A stretch of DNA of 64,000 bases from Bryoerythrophyllum caledonicum (GCA_963971425.1 OZ020520.1:5436553-5500552), one strand, 5' to 3'; positions 45,001 through 56,522 are shown, counted from the first letter of the stretch. Numbers and translations are program-made. Notes: generated by a model from the sequence alone, not told the origin.

Positions 45001-46299
45001 TCCATTGTGTTTTAACCGTTGGGCAGTGTTTTACGGGAGGTTGCAGTAACAATCTTGAAGTTACTCACAGTGAAGCTAAACCCCCCTGCCGACGTGGCAT
45101 TGTCACCTTTCTGAGGACGTTGTCTAGAACATGACTATGTTCACTAGGACGTCCAGCAAAACAAATATGTTTATGCTAACATCTTTGCGTTTTTCCGCCA
45201 ATTTTTCCATGTTTGGTGCAACATCCACCAGAATCCGAGAGCCCAAGGCTCGGCCCGTTCGCAAAAACATGTTTTGAAAAACACACTTGATCACAGCTAA
45301 CGTCACAAAAATCACGGGTTTCTTATAGTGAGGCCTCGTTTTATTCACCCGAAGGACCTGACTGGAGGTATGAGGTTTTTCGGTCCAGACCTTCGGCAAG
45401 CCGTGGATGTCTCGCTTGCACTACAGGACTGGCATTGCGTGCTAAAGGACAAGCGGGAAATGGAAGGTACATTTCTGGATTTCCTCCTTAGGCATGTCGT
45501 CTACAGGGCGAAGGAGCATGTTCGAATCTAGTATCATCACACGCACAACTGGTTATCGGCGACCTTACAGTGCTATCTGGCGGATGAAGGGAAGGACTGG
45601 GATGACATCGTGAGCTTTCTCAGCCGCTCGTTTCGTACCACCACCAAGACGCTGGATACCCTTATTGTCCCTTACCACGATAAGGGTCACTGGAGCGTAT
45701 TCATCGTGGAGCAAAGGCGAACGTATCACCTGGACCCAGCGAAAGGCATGCACAAGGGTCGGGAAGTGAACAATTTCATCTTCCTTGTATACATGGGATG
45801 GGCAAACGTGAAGGGCGTGAGGATCGGATCTCGAAGTTGGACTGAATGGCAGAGTGGATCGCCGATAAGGTTGCCACTGCCTAATCAGAAAGAAAGCTGG
45901 GAGTGTGGTTTCATGGCAGGCTTGGCCTTCTGGCAGTACCTTATCCCACGTGGTGGGCGCAAAGAGGCGGAGGAGAAGACCGTGACAATGGGGACAAAAT
46001 ATTTGGACTGGGACGGGAAGAAGGCGTACCGATGGTTCATGCAAGCGCTCTACACGGAGATTGTCGCACCGCTTCCGTTCCACGATGCCCTTAATCTATG
46101 TGGTCAGGATACGGTGGAGTTTGGAAGCGGAAGTCCAGACGTAGTTTTTGTGGAAGCCGGTACAGAGACGGCGAAGAGGAAAGAAGTCCTAGTTCTCGGT
46201 ATTTCGGAGACAGTGGGGGATCGTGATCTTCAGAGCTTCAACGTGCTCACAAACCCACCAGTGACTCGAGGAAGGCGGAAGAAGTCAACCGCGCCATAA
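42091..46299 (+). pseudogene. MULE-borne Ulp1-like (C48) cysteine protease gene, decayed
   Basis: The C-terminal part is a Ulp1-type SUMO-protease-like domain: His in GHWSV (codon 45688), Asp in HLDP (45733), Gln in NQKESWECG (45886) and Cys in ECGF (45904). This is the H-D-Q-C set of peptidase family C48. A Pro-rich stretch (about 43290-43580) repeats PDNSASPP-like units. It is followed by a conserved-looking segment (RLALRFIKEAQEFGMTSIW...) ending at a donor at 43870. The next exon starts at 45333 (RPRFIHPKDL), giving a phase-consistent join across the intron and the CACTA insertion. Breaks: in-frame stops near 42283 and 45529 and a one-base frame change in the C-run near 43200. The start and first exons are uncertain; a splice acceptor precedes 42080. 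It is convergent with the MULE transposase. Ulp1-like genes in plant MULEs are known (Kaonashi-type). Confidence 0.72.
43961..45330. mobile_element. Non-autonomous CACTA (En/Spm) element
   Basis: 1,370 bp with inverted ends of about 29 bp starting CACTATAAGAAACCCGTG, differing at one position. A 3-bp target duplication AGG lies at 43958-43960 and 45331-45333. Subterminal TTTTTGTGACGT-like words recur in both orientations, as is usual for the superfamily. No transposase is present. A 21-bp unit (GCCATGTCACCAAAA type) is repeated about three times near 44500-44577. It lies at the 3' end of an intron in the Ulp1-like gene. Confidence 0.92.
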
Positions 46300-46724
46300 A
46301 GCCCGAAAAAACCGAGAAAACCGAAGGGCACCAAGACGAAGAAGTAGGCGATAAGGGGGGGTGTTGTACACAGGCAATAGACTCTAGGAATTTGTAGAGA
46401 TTAATAGGATGCCGATGTTGTACATTTCATTCATTGTAAATGACAAATTTTTCGATAGCGTACATAAACGGAATTTGAGACCCCCTTGTAGAGGCCTGTA
46501 AGCGGAACTTAAAATCCAGTCTTTGCCAATTATATTGAATGTTGAGTTTTAACTTCATAACTAAAGAAATATAACTTCACTGAAAATTTCAGTCACTGTA
46601 TGGAACTTAATCTAAGAGCATCTTATCGGTAGTATTCCATCGATAAGATTACTAATGGTTATCGGCGCAGATTAGCAGCTAAAATCCTCTGCCTTTTATA
46701 CTCAACCACACCGGAGCCGATAAC
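46300..46724. other. Convergent intergenic stretch between Ulp1-like and transposase genes
   Basis: The 3' flanks of both MULE genes. Four TTATCG/CGATAA words fall within about 75 bases (46620-46695). No coding signal. Confidence 0.5.
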
Positions 46725-47633
46725 CTAAGTCGTTTCTTGAGTTAGTCTTTCGCTAGCTGGAACGGATCTCACCCGAAAACCTCTGGAATCCAGGAAGTCA
46801 TGCAACCTTCGGAGCTTCATTCCAAGACCGTCTTCATTTGTGGGGAGCGGTGCAGTTATCTCATGGAGTGGATGAAGCATTCCGGCTTTGATTTCAGCCT
46901 CCAACCTTGAGAGGGTGGCGTCGGTGTTGCGCAAAGCTGCATCCAAGTGCCTTGCCAGCAACGGTTGCCGATAAGCCTTGTCGAGTAACTTCAGGACAAG
47001 CTGATGCATACGATCAAAGTCGCATACCCATGTCTCCCCTAATTCTCGAAGGTTGGAAGCCACTGGGATTACATCTCCGAATTCGGTATCGGAGGGGATA
47101 CCATTATCGGGGAAGCCCTCGGTATTCGGGTGTCAACCATTGTCTTGGCGGAGGAGATTCGTCATTCCACCTTGGATTGTGCCACGAAGGGAGCCCAGAT
47201 ATCTAGCAATTTTTCCCTCCGCCAGGTCCGCTCTTGTCATTTTCAGGACCTTAACCTGGTGCTTACAGATGTTACCTTTCCGGGAATGAACACATTGGCA
47301 TACGGCCCATTCGGTGCACGGATTGTATACCGCATACGTAATGTGTCTCCTATTCGAGGATTTAACGTATGCAGTACCTCCCGACCACTTGGGCAAGGTG
47401 ACCACATTATCGGGAATTGTATTTGCTTGGTTGATTGCATTGACCATGATCTGCCGCTGCCTCTTGTTCTTTATAAGACCGTTCAGCTTACACCAGTGAC
47501 TGTAATCATACTTCTCGATGACATTTCCTGTGAACTCATAAATAAGCCAGTCCATCCTACGGCCGATAAGCTTCCTTTTGGATTGCCGGAGCACTGCTTT
47601 CATGTTAGAATGGTATGATTCGATTGCTGCAGT
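46725..47633 (-). pseudogene. MULE transposase, C-terminal part with SWIM zinc finger
   Basis: Minus-strand reading starts with AIESYHSNMKAVLRQ, continuing the half at 60167-62274. It contains a SWIM finger C-x-C-x8-C-x-H (CQCVHSRKGNICKH, 47259-47300), as in Mutator-like transposases, then an unassigned tail ending at 46725. One in-frame TGA near 47133 interrupts an otherwise open frame. Its upstream half was moved about 12.5 kb away by the hAT insertion at 47634. The last eight bases (47626-47633, GCTGCAGT) are the left target duplication. Confidence 0.8.
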
Positions 47634-47794
47634 CAGGGTTACCAATCCGACGTCCTTGGGGGTCTGAGAGCGTCCTAGGGCGTCCTAGGACGTCCTGACG
47701 TCACGTCGGACACAGCATCCGGGGGGGGGTAAAATGCATTTACGGAAGGCCGTAGTAAGTTTTCTGGACCGTCAGATTCGACGAAGTGCCACGC

Positions 47795-48095
47795 GGCGAG
47801 ATCTCAGCCGTCGAAATGCGTCAGGTCGTCCGACCGGACCCTGCCGTCAGAGAGATCGGACAGCACCTCGGCCGTCCGTGTAATCGGACGGCCGATGGAC
47901 AGATCGTATGGCCCCGATTTGATCGCGGGGGCGCATGACGGCCGTCCGATTAGGCCGACGGCTTTAGGGCCGACCGATCGGGCGGACGGCGGCCCGATCG
48001 GACGGCCGTGCGACCGGCCGATCGGCCGTCCGATTGGAGGACGGCCGCGGTCGGCCTCATGGCCGTCCACCACCCTATAAAAGGCCGTCCGCCAA
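47795..48095. repeat. Left subterminal GC-rich array of the hAT element
   Basis: GGCCGTCCG and its complement CGGACGGCC, with GATCGG variants, recur more than a dozen times in about 300 bases. A like array lies inside the right end (59850-60056). Subterminal repeats bind transposase in hAT elements, which is the likely role here (inference). Confidence 0.8.
48076..48082 (+). promoter_or_regulatory. TATA box for the kinase-like gene
   Basis: TATAAAA within CCCTATAAAAGGCCGTCCG, at the inner edge of the terminal array. It is followed about 25-30 bases later by a CTCTCTCTCTCAC stretch suited to a plant transcription start. The start codon is 475 bases further on. Confidence 0.65.
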
Positions 48096-48245
48096 CCTCT
48101 CTCTCTCACTTTTTTCTTCCCCTCTCGAAATATATTTTTGAGTGGATGCGGAGTGGCTTTGGCTGGCATTTTTCCATCTATTGGCTCCTCATCTTTAGGA
48201 GGGAGAAAGTGATTCACATTTGGGGGGGAGTTTTTGCGGTTTTTT

Positions 48246-48535
48246 TAAAGTTTTTTTAAAAACTTGTTCGTAAAATTCTTTTTTCATAGTTTTTTTTTAG
48301 AACTTGTTCCAAACTAGTTTTTCTCTTCAAGTTTTTTTTAAAACTTGCTCTTAGAAGTTTTTTCTCATAGTTTTTTTTTTAACTTGTTCCAAATTAGTTT
48401 TTTTCTTGAAATTTTTTTTAAAACTTGTTGTAAGAAGTTTTTTCTCATAGTTTTTTTTAGAACTTGTGCCCGTCTAATTTTTTTCTTGAAGTTTTTTTAA
48501 AAACTTGTTCTAAAAAGTTTTTTTTTAAAACTTCG
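48246..48535 (+). repeat. 81-bp tandem repeat in the leader of the kinase-like gene
   Basis: About three and a half units of T-rich sequence built from AAAACTTGTTC, GAAGTTTTTTCTCATAG and AACTTGTTCCAAA. The word CATAG recurs at 48285, 48366 and 48447, a spacing of exactly 81. It lies between the predicted transcription start and the ATG at 48557. Confidence 0.85.
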
Positions 48536-48556
48536 AACGGCAGCGGGTTCAAGAAG

Positions 48557-50039
48557 ATGCCGAAGGACAAGAAGAAGCAGAAGGTTGCGGACTTCGGAGT
48601 GAAGCTTCATCCAATCCACGACGTTCCATCTGAGGCTTGCAAGAATTTCCTCATAGAACTGACCGTCAGATTCTATGAGGAAAATTCTATTCGATCATTG
48701 GAGAGCAAGTACGTAAGATATAGAGATGAAGGCCCCGAGAAGTTTCGGACGGACATGCGGCAGCACATAATGGACGCGCTTCAAACCCCGATGTGGAATA
48801 CGGAGACCCAGAAGCGTGGGTTTTTGAAGTTCTTGGACGCCAGAGTGCACGATTCACTCTGGAATGCCAAGAACTTGTTGACCAAGTTTGGGAGGTTCAA
48901 TCGCGCGGCGGATGAAGTTTTCAACGACGTGCTGTTGAAGGCGGATTTGTTCGTGTCCCAGATGAAGCCATTCGCCAAGAATCGAAACCGGCGTGGCTCC
49001 GTGGGATGGTGGAACTCGATAGAGAGGCACCAAGAAGACCTGCTGCGTAAAGCCCATCTCATTGTTATTCCGCCAATAGCCGCGGTTATACGAATGGACA
49101 ATGCGAACATGAGAGGTGGATACGCCACCATTTGCAAAGTCCGCATTGAGGGTGCTCCGGGCATTGAACCATTCTGGGAATTTGCCGCCAAATTGTCCAA
49201 CCAATCGGAGACACGGCCGGATTTGGCAAAAGTTGAGCATCAAAATGAGTCGATGGCGGTGAGGATTCCACATCCAGGTGTCATCCGTTTCGTGGCCATT
49301 CATCCGGACAAGTACGAAGGCTATGCGTATTGGTGGAATGGCGGGATAGTTCGAGAGATGTTGAACCGGGATATCGAGTTTGGTGACGATGTCATCACAT
49401 TTGAACTATGGGAGATTCCCCGATGATGAGATTATTCGAGTGCAACAGTTAGTTTGTTTTCGCAAAAAATGGACCGAGCTTGCGTGGGCGTTGTTGCGCA
49501 TCATGAACAAGGTCCACAAGAGCAACAATCTCCACAATGACTTGTCTCCGGACAATATCCTCCTCCACTTCCCTCCAGATGAATCGCGAATGTATATTGG
49601 AGTATGCGATTGGGGCATGACCACGAAGGTTAACGAACCAATGCAGTCTCTTTATACGTTCACAAAGCGTGAAGACATGGCCGAGACTCTACGAAAGCGA
49701 TGGTGGGTCGATCCGCGGGTTGCATACTTGCACAAACCAGATGCGGATGTGCAAATGATTCCGAAGTTATCGATGGCTTCGGAGGAGTTCGCTACGGCCC
49801 GAATAGGGCAATGAATCAACGGGCGGACAATGTCCATAGACTACGAGAATCTGCAACGGGAATCTCGGAGTTCCGTAGTATTCTCAAATCAAGAATTTGC
49901 GGATACATTTCATATGTACATGGAGAGAGTTTGCAACAAAAACCGAGAAAGCGCTGGAGGGTTGTTTCATATCATTACACGCTTCAGCGACACATACAAG
50001 TGGCCGATGCCTCATGAGCATTATCGGTCAACGTATTAG
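48557..50039 (+). pseudogene. Protein-kinase-like gene carried by the hAT element
   Basis: From ATG 48557 the reading is MPKDKKKQKV..., with about 165 residues of unrecognised N-terminal sequence, then a kinase-like fold. There is a glycine-loop-like MRGGYATICKV (about 49108-49140), a candidate lysine in EFAAKLS, HPGVIRF, the catalytic loop HNDLSPDNILL (from 49533; H-x-D-x4-N kept), and DWG in place of DFG (49608). A one-base frame change in a C-run near 49422 and a TGA at 49812 interrupt an otherwise collinear reading that resumes to 50039. Sequencing error in the C-run cannot be excluded. The total would be about 490 residues. The catalytic loop is intact, so it derives from an active kinase. 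It has its own TATA box and runs inward, convergent with the transposase gene. The family is not recognised. Confidence 0.7.
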
Positions 50040-50309
50040 TAATACATAGGTTTTACTTTATTCCTTTCGGCATTATTAGACTATACTAGATAGCATGCAC
50101 ATTTTGAAGTGACTATAGCAATAGTCTTAGATTAATATGTATTACATGCCTTTAAAATTTGGGCACAACAAGTAAAAAAACCTTATTTCATATAGCCGTG
50201 CAAAGAGCGACATTTTTTGAATTTTATATGGTTTAGGTTGTGGCATAGTTCCGATTTTTTAACTTATCAATGTGTTCTATTTCAAAATTCTTGTATTTCA
50301 GAATTTTTG

Positions 50310-50590
50310 TTAAAATTACCTCAAAATATCCTAATCCAACCTTATGATGAGATTTCCCTACACACCAATTTTTAGAGGTAGAAAAGAACTGTAGCATATT
50401 CAAATAAAGTGCGCAAATACTGGAGTTTAAAAATTGCCATTCCCTGTTTTAGTTTATTGTAAACTAAATTAGATTTCAAATGATAATCCAAACCCAGGTT
50501 TAGGAAGGTTTTCAATGTTCACTACATGTTGTTGAAAAAGCAAAATGTGTAAAATATGATGATCTCTAGGTTTTATGTAGAGAAGACGTA
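50310..50590 (+). mobile_element. TTAA-family repeat fragment, copy F
   Basis: Internal part of the 5211-6160 family (shared: TTTTAGAGGTAGA, ATTGCCA, GATGATCTCTAGGTTTTATGT-like order). Both ends are lost. Confidence 0.55.
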
Positions 50591-50784
50591 TATCAAATTT
50601 AACGAGTTCGGGTTCGAATTTTTGGGATAGATCATAGTGCCCATGGCACAAAATCATACATAACCTCAACCATTTTATGTTTCTTGAATACAATTTAGCA
50701 TTTATGGGAATTACCCCCATTTGAAACGCCTCCTCATGCCCGACTCCCTACTCATACAACATGTCTCCTATATCCCCAAAAATA

Positions 50785-51450
50785 TCGTGGCAGTTTTGAT
50801 CCGGAAACACTTCGAAGTTGTTGGATTCTAGTGCAATGACCATAGAAGGAAACCAAAAGTTTGATTTCTAGTTGTGACCGTTGGAACTCAATTAAGACTT
50901 ATTAAAAAATATGTTTACAAAATTTCAGAAACTTTGACCGCACAGATTGAAAGATTATAGTGTGTGAAGTGAAGCAAATGGTTTAGGGTCTTCACTGCGT
51001 TTAGTGGATCCACAGACTTTGACTTTACCTGGCGTCAAAATTTTGAACTAGGCAAGGTCTAAATCCACTACCTTAAACATGATGGTAGTTCCTTAGACAA
51101 CAATTTCTTGAGGTAGAGGACAGGTGTAGCGTATTCAAAACAACCATGGAAGTAGTGGAGGTTCAAACTTTGCCAATTCAAACTTCTTTTTCTTGTGAAC
51201 TTCATGTGTTTTGAATTACTAATCCGAATGGTCAATAAGAAGGTTTACACCACATATTAATGTAGAGAAAATAAAATGTAAGAAATACAAAGATATGTAG
51301 GTTTTATGTGAAAATTAATAAGATCTTTTGGTACCTTGCCCAACAATGAGTGACAATGTGTGAAAATGTTTGACTTGGGTTAGTATGCTATTTTTAAAAA
51401 TTTCAATAAAGAGAAGACTTGTTTTTTCAAGGGAACGGTGAAAAACATCG
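50785..51450 (+). mobile_element. TTAA-family repeat fragment, copy E
   Basis: Matches the left two-thirds of copy B in the same order (GGATTCTAGTGCAATGA, AAACTTTGACCGCA, GACTTTGACTT, CAAGGTCTAAATCCA). The right end is lost. It lies inside the hAT element. Confidence 0.65.
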
Positions 51451-51969
51451 TTTCTCATAAGGTTTCTCATGACATTGTCATGTACATTCTTCTAAATATT
51501 TACACATGAATCAGATGCATAGAAAAGTTAAAAGTTTGATTCAAACTTTGCATGTTTAGGGTTCATGCACGCTTTGGCGAAGTCCCCTTCCATCCAATTG
51601 TATTCTTTCCGTGTCCATCATCATATTATTGTTTCAAATGAGATTTCAAACGAGACACCTTACATGTCTTGTAAATGAATATCGCCATATATAACAAATT
51701 TGAAAACACAACCAACACTAACACACAAAAAACATGCATGAGATTGAATGTGATGAACATATTCTCTAGCCATAATCTACATCCAAAGTTTAGTCCCTAA
51801 AATGTTATTTTTAAGTACACTCCAAAATGTCAAATTTTCAAAACTTTTGTAACAATTTTTTTGCTTACATACCAGATGAAAACGCACCTAAAAAGCCCAA
51901 ATCCGAAGTCGGAATTGAAAAAAAAATATATTTTGGAAGTTATTAAGTCGCTGTTATGTTAATTCTGCC

Positions 51970-52190
51970 AATAAACAGTTTCATCCACTGTGGATGAAAT
52001 TCTATGCAGCGGAAGAAAAATCCCGCCGCGGATGAAAAACAGCGCAACAAATTAAAAACAAGATGCGGATGGAAAAAAAACTGCGGATGAAAAATCACCA
52101 TGCGGAGGAAAATCAGAGTCCGGTTTAAATGTTTACAGCGGATGAAAACATTCGCAGCGGATGAAAAGAAGACTGCAGATGAAAATTTGA
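51970..52190. repeat. Array of degenerate GCGGATGAAAA units
   Basis: About eight units of GCGGATGAAAA or close variants with irregular spacing, opened by a perfect 10-bp palindrome arm pair TTTCATCCAC/GTGGATGAAA (51979-52000). Similar words occur inverted at 36470-36600 and at 52610-52640. Confidence 0.7.
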
Positions 52191-53104
52191 AAACCTCATT
52201 ATAATATTAAACTACATTACAATGGTTGGACTAATGCGTTGGGAAGCAAGCGCCAACCGCTAATTTGCATCTATAGAAGTTTGGTAGTGGTTCGCGCTTG
52301 TTTTGCAACGCATTATAACAACCACTTTAATGAATTCTCTATATTATTTAATATTAATAAAAACATTCATTTCAAAATTACTTTTAAAAAACTGGAAGAC
52401 TAGAGAAGGAGCGGGTTACAAACATTAAGTGTTTCTTAATAGTGTTCGTGATGATTCTTAACACTTTGCCATAGTCATTCGCGGACGATTTTCATTAAAG
52501 TGCGCCTGTGCGCACATACCTGTGCGCCTGGCCCGTGTAGCTTCTGAAGACTGTTTTTCGTCCAGAGATTGTTTTCTCAACCAAGGACTGCTTTTCCATC
52601 CTCTGACTATTTTCATCCGCAGTGGATGAAATTATAATTTGGCCACATTATATTAATAGTGGATATCGGCTCTCTAAGTAGGGTTATATTTAGTAGAAAA
52701 AATAAATTGTGTAGGAGGTTTTCCAAAAACCACATTCTTGTGTGTGTTTGTAAAGCATTTTAAGGAAGTTCAATGCCTAACTCCGTAGGTAGATTGCTAC
52801 GACATATTTACTCGGACATCTAGAATCATAACAATTTAAAGCAATGAAGTATATGCAATCATTAATACAAACATGCATACATTAAATTGTAGAGGCATTC
52901 AAATATGAATAGCAAAAATGCTTATAGGAAGATTTTGTTGTATTCATTGATATTGTATAATGTATTTGGTATACCATTTCGTGTACTCTATAGAGTAATT
53001 TCCACACACTAAAATATCCTTAGAGCATAACTTATGCCCATACACAAAACATGACAAATCATCACAACATAATACAACAACTAACCCGCACACATATTCA
53101 CTGA
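52191..53104. other. AT-rich hAT interior, no gene
   Basis: No gene recognised. About 52385-52430 shares GGGTTACAAA and ATTAAG words with 7258-7310. Confidence 0.4.
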
Positions 53105-54000
53105 TTGTATCAATGCACTTTATCTACTAAACATCCAAATAACAAACCCTATCCTCTACAACAGCCATCTCGACCAAACCATTTTAATGTCGTTGATCCA
53201 CATGTTACAAAACTGAACACATATAACAATCCTTCACAAAGTTCTGCTCAAGCAAATATTGATGGAAACGAACAAGCAAATAAACTTGGGAAAGAAGTCT
53301 GCAAAAAAACGCATGAAAATGCCAAAGACTTGTACGAACATCCACATGCTACCCCATACCACTTTCAAAAAGAATATTGGCCTCCTAAAGAGGATACCCC
53401 CATTAAGGTTCCGGTTTTATTCTTGAACAAATATCTCAAGACACAAGACCTCTATAACAACCTTGACACAATCAAATAAAACTTTCCTAATATAGAATAA
53501 TGGGTTCGCAACAACAAAATAGACTATGAACTCTCTACGAATTCTTCGAAAAATTCCATCATCCCAAACTCACAAATAACATGCGTCATCAAATTCCGTA
53601 ATAGTTGATATTTGGGAAACGCCCGAAAACAACTCTTATTTGGAATAGAAAAATTCCCATATGTAACATGCCCCATATGCACTTTCTCAGACGCCGACAA
53701 ATCACTCCATGTTCTACCAAAAATGCCAAAACCATCACATACACTCCTTAATTGTCACAAGACATGACAAAGCAGTACGGGAAATTCGAAAACTATTCAC
53801 CTCCCATAACAAATCACGATGATTTATCCTCATGAATGCCGGCACCTTTAATAACAAGTTACAACCCACAAGGAAATACGGTCCCCCCTTGGCTACTCCC
53901 GAGTCCCATGTACATGCGCAACATAGCGCTGTCTTTGTAACGCTAGACTCAAAGCCGACATACTTTGCATTCGGGGCCTACCATACAACGACCCTGCATC
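53105..54000 (+). mobile_element. LINE ORF2 3' remnant (RNase H end and CCHC-like tail)
   Basis: 53105-53479 reads ...NIDGNEQANKLGKEVCKKTHE..., matching the C-terminal RNase H signature GNE-x-AD-x-L-AK of non-LTR retrotransposons. Further on (about 53670-53760) a CPxC...H...C arrangement (ATCPICTFSDADKSLHVL) fits the cysteine-histidine motif found after RNase H in such ORFs, but in another frame. Only the 3' part survives. Clade not assigned. Confidence 0.5.
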
Positions 54001-55057
54001 GACCACATTAACCAAGAGTATACCATTCAATTCATCGAATTCACATATTGAAATGATAGATTCTCCCCGGAAACAATTGAAAACAAAATAAATGAATACC
54101 AACCCAGCAACCCCTTATTAATGACATCGTTGCCCTCGGATGGAAAATGCACCCGCTTATTGTAATCACTGCCGATGCTCGTGCCACCACCTTTATCCCA
54201 TCTATAAATATCCTTTTGAGATACCTTTGAAATCTCCATCGAAACAATTTCACACACTTTTTATATTATTAACACTGTTGCCATTCAACAGGCCATGTCC
54301 ATTCTACTACACCAACGCAAAATGGAAAAGAAACCAAGCCCTCCTTGACACGGTGTCTCGTGGGCATGGTCTTAGTGATGGAACGAACAGATTCTTTATT
54401 CACGCCGGCCCCTTTGCGGAGCGGCGTTTCTCTTCTTGCTTTAACTTCTGGGTCAGAAATACTCAAGGAACTTTAGAGGTACAGGTTGTAAAAAAAATTT
54501 ATTTAACATGTAATGATATGAAATACTCTTTAACTTTTATGAGGTGAATGAAAAGTTGGAATGTATAAAAATTTCTCATTCCACACATCCACTTATACTA
54601 AAAAATTATCAATAAAATTCATTTGGAAACATGTAGCATGCATTGTACATTCATCATCGACATTGACATGGCCGCAACGTAGAAATATTTAATAAACATC
54701 GATTTGAAGATCTTAAAGAATGACCTTCTAAATTTACAAAATAGTCAACATTGTTCTCGCATGAAGACATTATCCACATGGATTACATTACACAAAGACC
54801 ATGTATGATTAATCGGAATCTGAGTCAGTATCACGTCTTTGACTTAGCCCAACGCCACTTGAGTACGGCCCGCTTGAATAAACATCATAGAGGTTATTGT
54901 ATTGCCTGTTCATGTAGCAGATTCATCTTCGAGCCTTCGGATGTACTCGTTCTGGCTTTGTATTGTGGCTTCATGCATTTGTCTTTCAAATTCGGCATCT
55001 TCATTCTGACGAGGTGGAAACGTTGATGGAGGAGTGTTGTCTCTTCCATCTAAGCTC

Positions 55058-55423
55058 CGGCCATATCCATCGTAAGCATGGCCATATCCGTCGTAATAGA
55101 CGGGTCAAGGATTTGGAGTGTCGTGTTTTTCCTCTTTTCCGGGGGAATTACGACCAGACTCGTACGTATCCCTTGGATGCATTCGCGTATAGCTCTGAGG
55201 GGTGTTGGTCCCTGTACCACATTGGCCGCCATCCAAAGAACGGCCATATCCATGGTAGGAACCGCCATATCCGTCGTAATAGACAGGTGCAGAGTGTGGG
55301 GTGTAGTGTTCTTCCTCTTTTCCAGGGAATTACGACCAGACTCGTACATACCCCTTGGATGCGTTGGCGTATACCTCTGAGGGGTGTTGGTCCCTGTACC
55401 ACATTAGTCGCCTTCATAGTAAT
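55058..55423. repeat. 182-bp tandem duplication
   Basis: Two copies of about 182 bp; for example CCTCTTTTCC recurs at 55131 and 55313, and GGTGTTGGTCCCTGTACCAC at 55201 and 55383. On the minus strand one frame reads PVYYDGYG...YHGYGRSLDG...CGTGTNTPQ, repeated with changes. This suggests a once-coding Tyr/Gly-rich repeat. Confidence 0.8.
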
Positions 55424-55604
55424 GGCTGCCACTCCCCCCACCAAATGATACAGGCACGGAACCCATATCATTGCCACGGTTGTAGTCGTTGTAGTAATGT
55501 CCCCCGTACTCTTCTGGAGGTATCTGCTATTGTTCGTGGGCATCGGGATCGTCCCCGGATCTTCGGTTTGACCAACGTGGCCAACAATCACTCGGTTGAT
55601 TCTA

Positions 55605-55922
55605 GGTGGTTGGTATAAAATGGGCAGTTCGATCCATCAGGCTGACATTGCGGCCCGCCACGGTGCGCCAGTCCACATCCTTGTATAGGACGATTTCTGC
55701 CCAAACCATCGCCATGTTCGGATACAACATGATCTCCCGCCTCGAGTTACGCACACCCACCGCAACAGTGACCTCATGATATCGATGGCGGAAATGGTCG
55801 CTCAGACAATTGCTCGCTAGACCTTCGCGTCGCGGCCGTGATATCCTCGCTTGTGTCCTCGGCCACAACTCCATGAGGTGCTTCATCTTCACATACCTCT
55901 TGCACATGGTGCAAGTCCACAA
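55605..55922 (-). CDS. Hypothetical hAT-borne ORF with a CxxC motif (partial)
   Basis: An open frame of about 105 residues reading MWTCTMCKRYVKMKHLMELW..., which continues upstream in frame (EEERLWTCTMC) to the assembly gap. The C-x2-C followed by KHL resembles the start of a BED-type or similar zinc finger, but the full set of ligands is not visible. It may be an accessory hAT gene or an exon of one. Function unknown. Confidence 0.35.
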
Positions 55923-55964
55923 CCTCTCTTCCTCGTCCTGCCATCCGTACTCCGCAACAACATC

Positions 55965-56164
55965 NNNNNNNNNNNNNNNNNNNNNNNNNNNNNNNNNNNN
56001 NNNNNNNNNNNNNNNNNNNNNNNNNNNNNNNNNNNNNNNNNNNNNNNNNNNNNNNNNNNNNNNNNNNNNNNNNNNNNNNNNNNNNNNNNNNNNNNNNNNN
56101 NNNNNNNNNNNNNNNNNNNNNNNNNNNNNNNNNNNNNNNNNNNNNNNNNNNNNNNNNNNNNNNN
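55965..56164. other. Assembly gap of 200 N
   Basis: Exactly 200 unknown bases, probably a scaffold gap of nominal size. Open frames crossing it are not real evidence. Confidence 0.99.
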
Positions 56165-56522
56165 GTGTAAGAAATATTGTGGTGCATGAGGTGGATGCGA
56201 AGCAGTAAAATGAATAGAAGTTTGGAAACTCGAATTACATTCTGCATACAACAAGAATGACATGTTTAAGTCATTTCGTATGGGATGACTAAATCCATAC
56301 ACAAAACACAAGACAATAGAATAGCAAAAGAGATGGATGTAAAACTTGTGCATATATGAAAAAACTTTATTGATATTCGGAATAAATCCAAGAATCAATT
56401 GAGACAATAGAAGCTTTTAATGCATACGTAGAACGACTATAAAGTATCCTAAACTCGAACTACAATATTAACATATAAAATAAGTGCGGTGAATGCATAC
56501 TACGTAAATGGGCCAAATTTTC

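Noticed and set aside
48464-48556. Upstream extension of the kinase-like reading frame into the T-rich repeats
   Set aside because: It lacks an ATG and encodes the 81-bp repeat; the ATG at 48557 is the sensible start.
50600-50640. GGTTCGAAT as a tRNA B-box
   Set aside because: No A-box, acceptor stem or cloverleaf around it.
55774-56407. Open frames spanning the run of N
   Set aside because: They exist only because unknown bases contain no stop codons.
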